Of a DNA stretch of 5,432 nt, positions 5,084-5,432 are shown one piece after another. The notes below the pieces were generated by a model, which saw only the letters and a program-made list of their open reading frames with translations, had not been told where the DNA came from and searched no databases. The DNA comes from Dehalococcoidia bacterium (GTDB lineage Bacteria; Chloroflexota; Dehalococcoidia; Lucifugimonadales; SHYF01). Position 1 is the stretch's first letter. Each line of letters opens with the position of its first letter. The position numbers and the translations under genes were made by a program. The stretch covers positions 1-5,432 of the forward strand of contig SHYF01000120.1 in the NCBI GenBank assembly GCA_009692985.1, in the 5' to 3' direction.

Positions 5084-5152
5084 GCGCGGCCATCTGGGAC
5101 GGTGTTCCCTCATCTCTCTGAATGACATGAGGCAATAAGCTATGGGCCGCGC
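5084..5152. repeat. Nested inverted repeat between convergent genes
   Basis: GCGCGGCC (5084-5091) is mirrored by GGCCGCGC (5145-5152), and inside it CCTCAT (5108-5113) by ATGAGG (5127-5132). The inner loop carries CTCTGAATGACA (5116-5127), an inverted copy of the repeat core. It could be a bidirectional 3' end structure for the aquaporin and MFS transcripts, without a U-tract, or a small non-autonomous palindromic element. Confidence 0.4.
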
Positions 5153-5210
5153 ATCCTGATCTGCGACCGAAGAGCGAGAATCGCGGTGAAGTCGAACTTT
5201 CCGAAGGTAA

Positions 5211-5432
5211 TTAACGTGTGGGCAGGGCAGGCTTTCGCGTGGGTAGGATAGCCACAGCTCCCAGGAGATTCAGCACCGCCAGGCCCAGGAATGGTACGGT
5301 GTAGCTGCCCAATACGTCGTAGAGATAGCCGGCCAAGAGAGGGAGCCCCATGGTGAGAAGGTTCAGTACCAGCTGGGATGTCCCCAGAATAGTCGCGAAA
5401 TTCTTCCTGCCAAAGTAGTCGCCACGAATGGC
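5211..5432 (-). CDS. Major facilitator superfamily transporter, C-terminal end only (continues beyond window)
   Basis: The last 73 residues of a membrane protein read from the window edge to a TAA stop at 5213-5211. It opens with IRGDYFGRKNFATILGT, a conserved cytoplasmic-loop motif of MFS carriers of the oxalate/formate and monocarboxylate-like type, followed by two hydrophobic segments (about residues 15-36 and 44-63) split by a short GYLYDVLGSY turn. These should be the last two of twelve helices. The tail is short and basic (PTRKPALPTR). The substrate cannot be told from this end. It converges with the aquaporin gene. Confidence 0.85.
   Translation of the reverse strand, partial: AIRGDYFGRKNFATILGTSQLVLNLLTMGLPLLAGYLYDVLGSYTVPFLGLAVLNLLGAVAILPTRKPALPTR

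Larger units (their letters stand above)
4998..5210. other. Convergent intergenic spacer after the aquaporin
   Basis: The 213 bases between the aquaporin stop and the MFS stop carry no supported gene. They hold repeat cores related to those in the gdhA/sodN spacer and a nested inverted repeat at 5084-5152. No classical terminator with a T-run is visible. Confidence 0.65.

Overview
This window looks like a stretch of bacterial chromosome, moderately GC-rich, with compact genes separated by palindrome-rich intergenic DNA. No phage, plasmid, insertion sequence, tRNA, rRNA or CRISPR signal is visible. The best guess for the source is an uncultured-type bacterium of the Chloroflexota (Dehalococcoidia-like). 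It rests on the style of the intergenic repeats (TGTCATTCTGAG and TGTCATTGCGAG cores, GGGGCTTCGCCCC-type hairpins) and on the set of genes. This is recall of genome style, not a database result, so the lineage is tentative.

Layout, left to right. (1) 2-1234, plus strand: hemL, glutamate-1-semialdehyde 2,1-aminomutase, with its first residues cut off by the window edge. (2) 1238-2497, plus strand: a complete Glu dehydrogenase, only 3 bases after hemL and probably in the same operon. (3) 2498-2817: a gene-free convergent spacer with three hairpins and a pair of inverted 12-base repeats. (4) 2818-3336, minus strand: sodN, a nickel superoxide dismutase with a 22-residue leader before the Ni-hook HCDIPC. 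(5) 3337-3594: a divergent region holding a likely sodN promoter, two palindromes that overlap it, and a palindromic repeat block. (6) about 3622-4176, plus strand: an S26-family protease without a membrane anchor, probably the NiSOD leader peptidase (SodX-like). (7) 4269-4997, plus strand: an aquaporin with a strong ribosome binding site. (8) 4998-5210: a second convergent spacer with the same repeat cores. (9) 5211-5432, minus strand: the C-terminal end of an MFS transporter that continues past the window.

How the genes may work together. GDH links 2-oxoglutarate and ammonia with glutamate, the starting material of the C5 tetrapyrrole pathway in which HemL acts. SodN turns superoxide into O2 and H2O2 and must be cut exactly before His1 of the hook to bind nickel; the neighbouring protease is a natural candidate for this cut. 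The aquaporin has a His-His-Ala-Arg selectivity filter, with a His where orthodox water channels have Phe, and could pass H2O2 or ammonia as well as water. That last link is inference from gene order and filter residues. Nothing here is clearly a wholly new system; the sodN/protease/aquaporin cluster with its promoter palindromes is the most interesting part.
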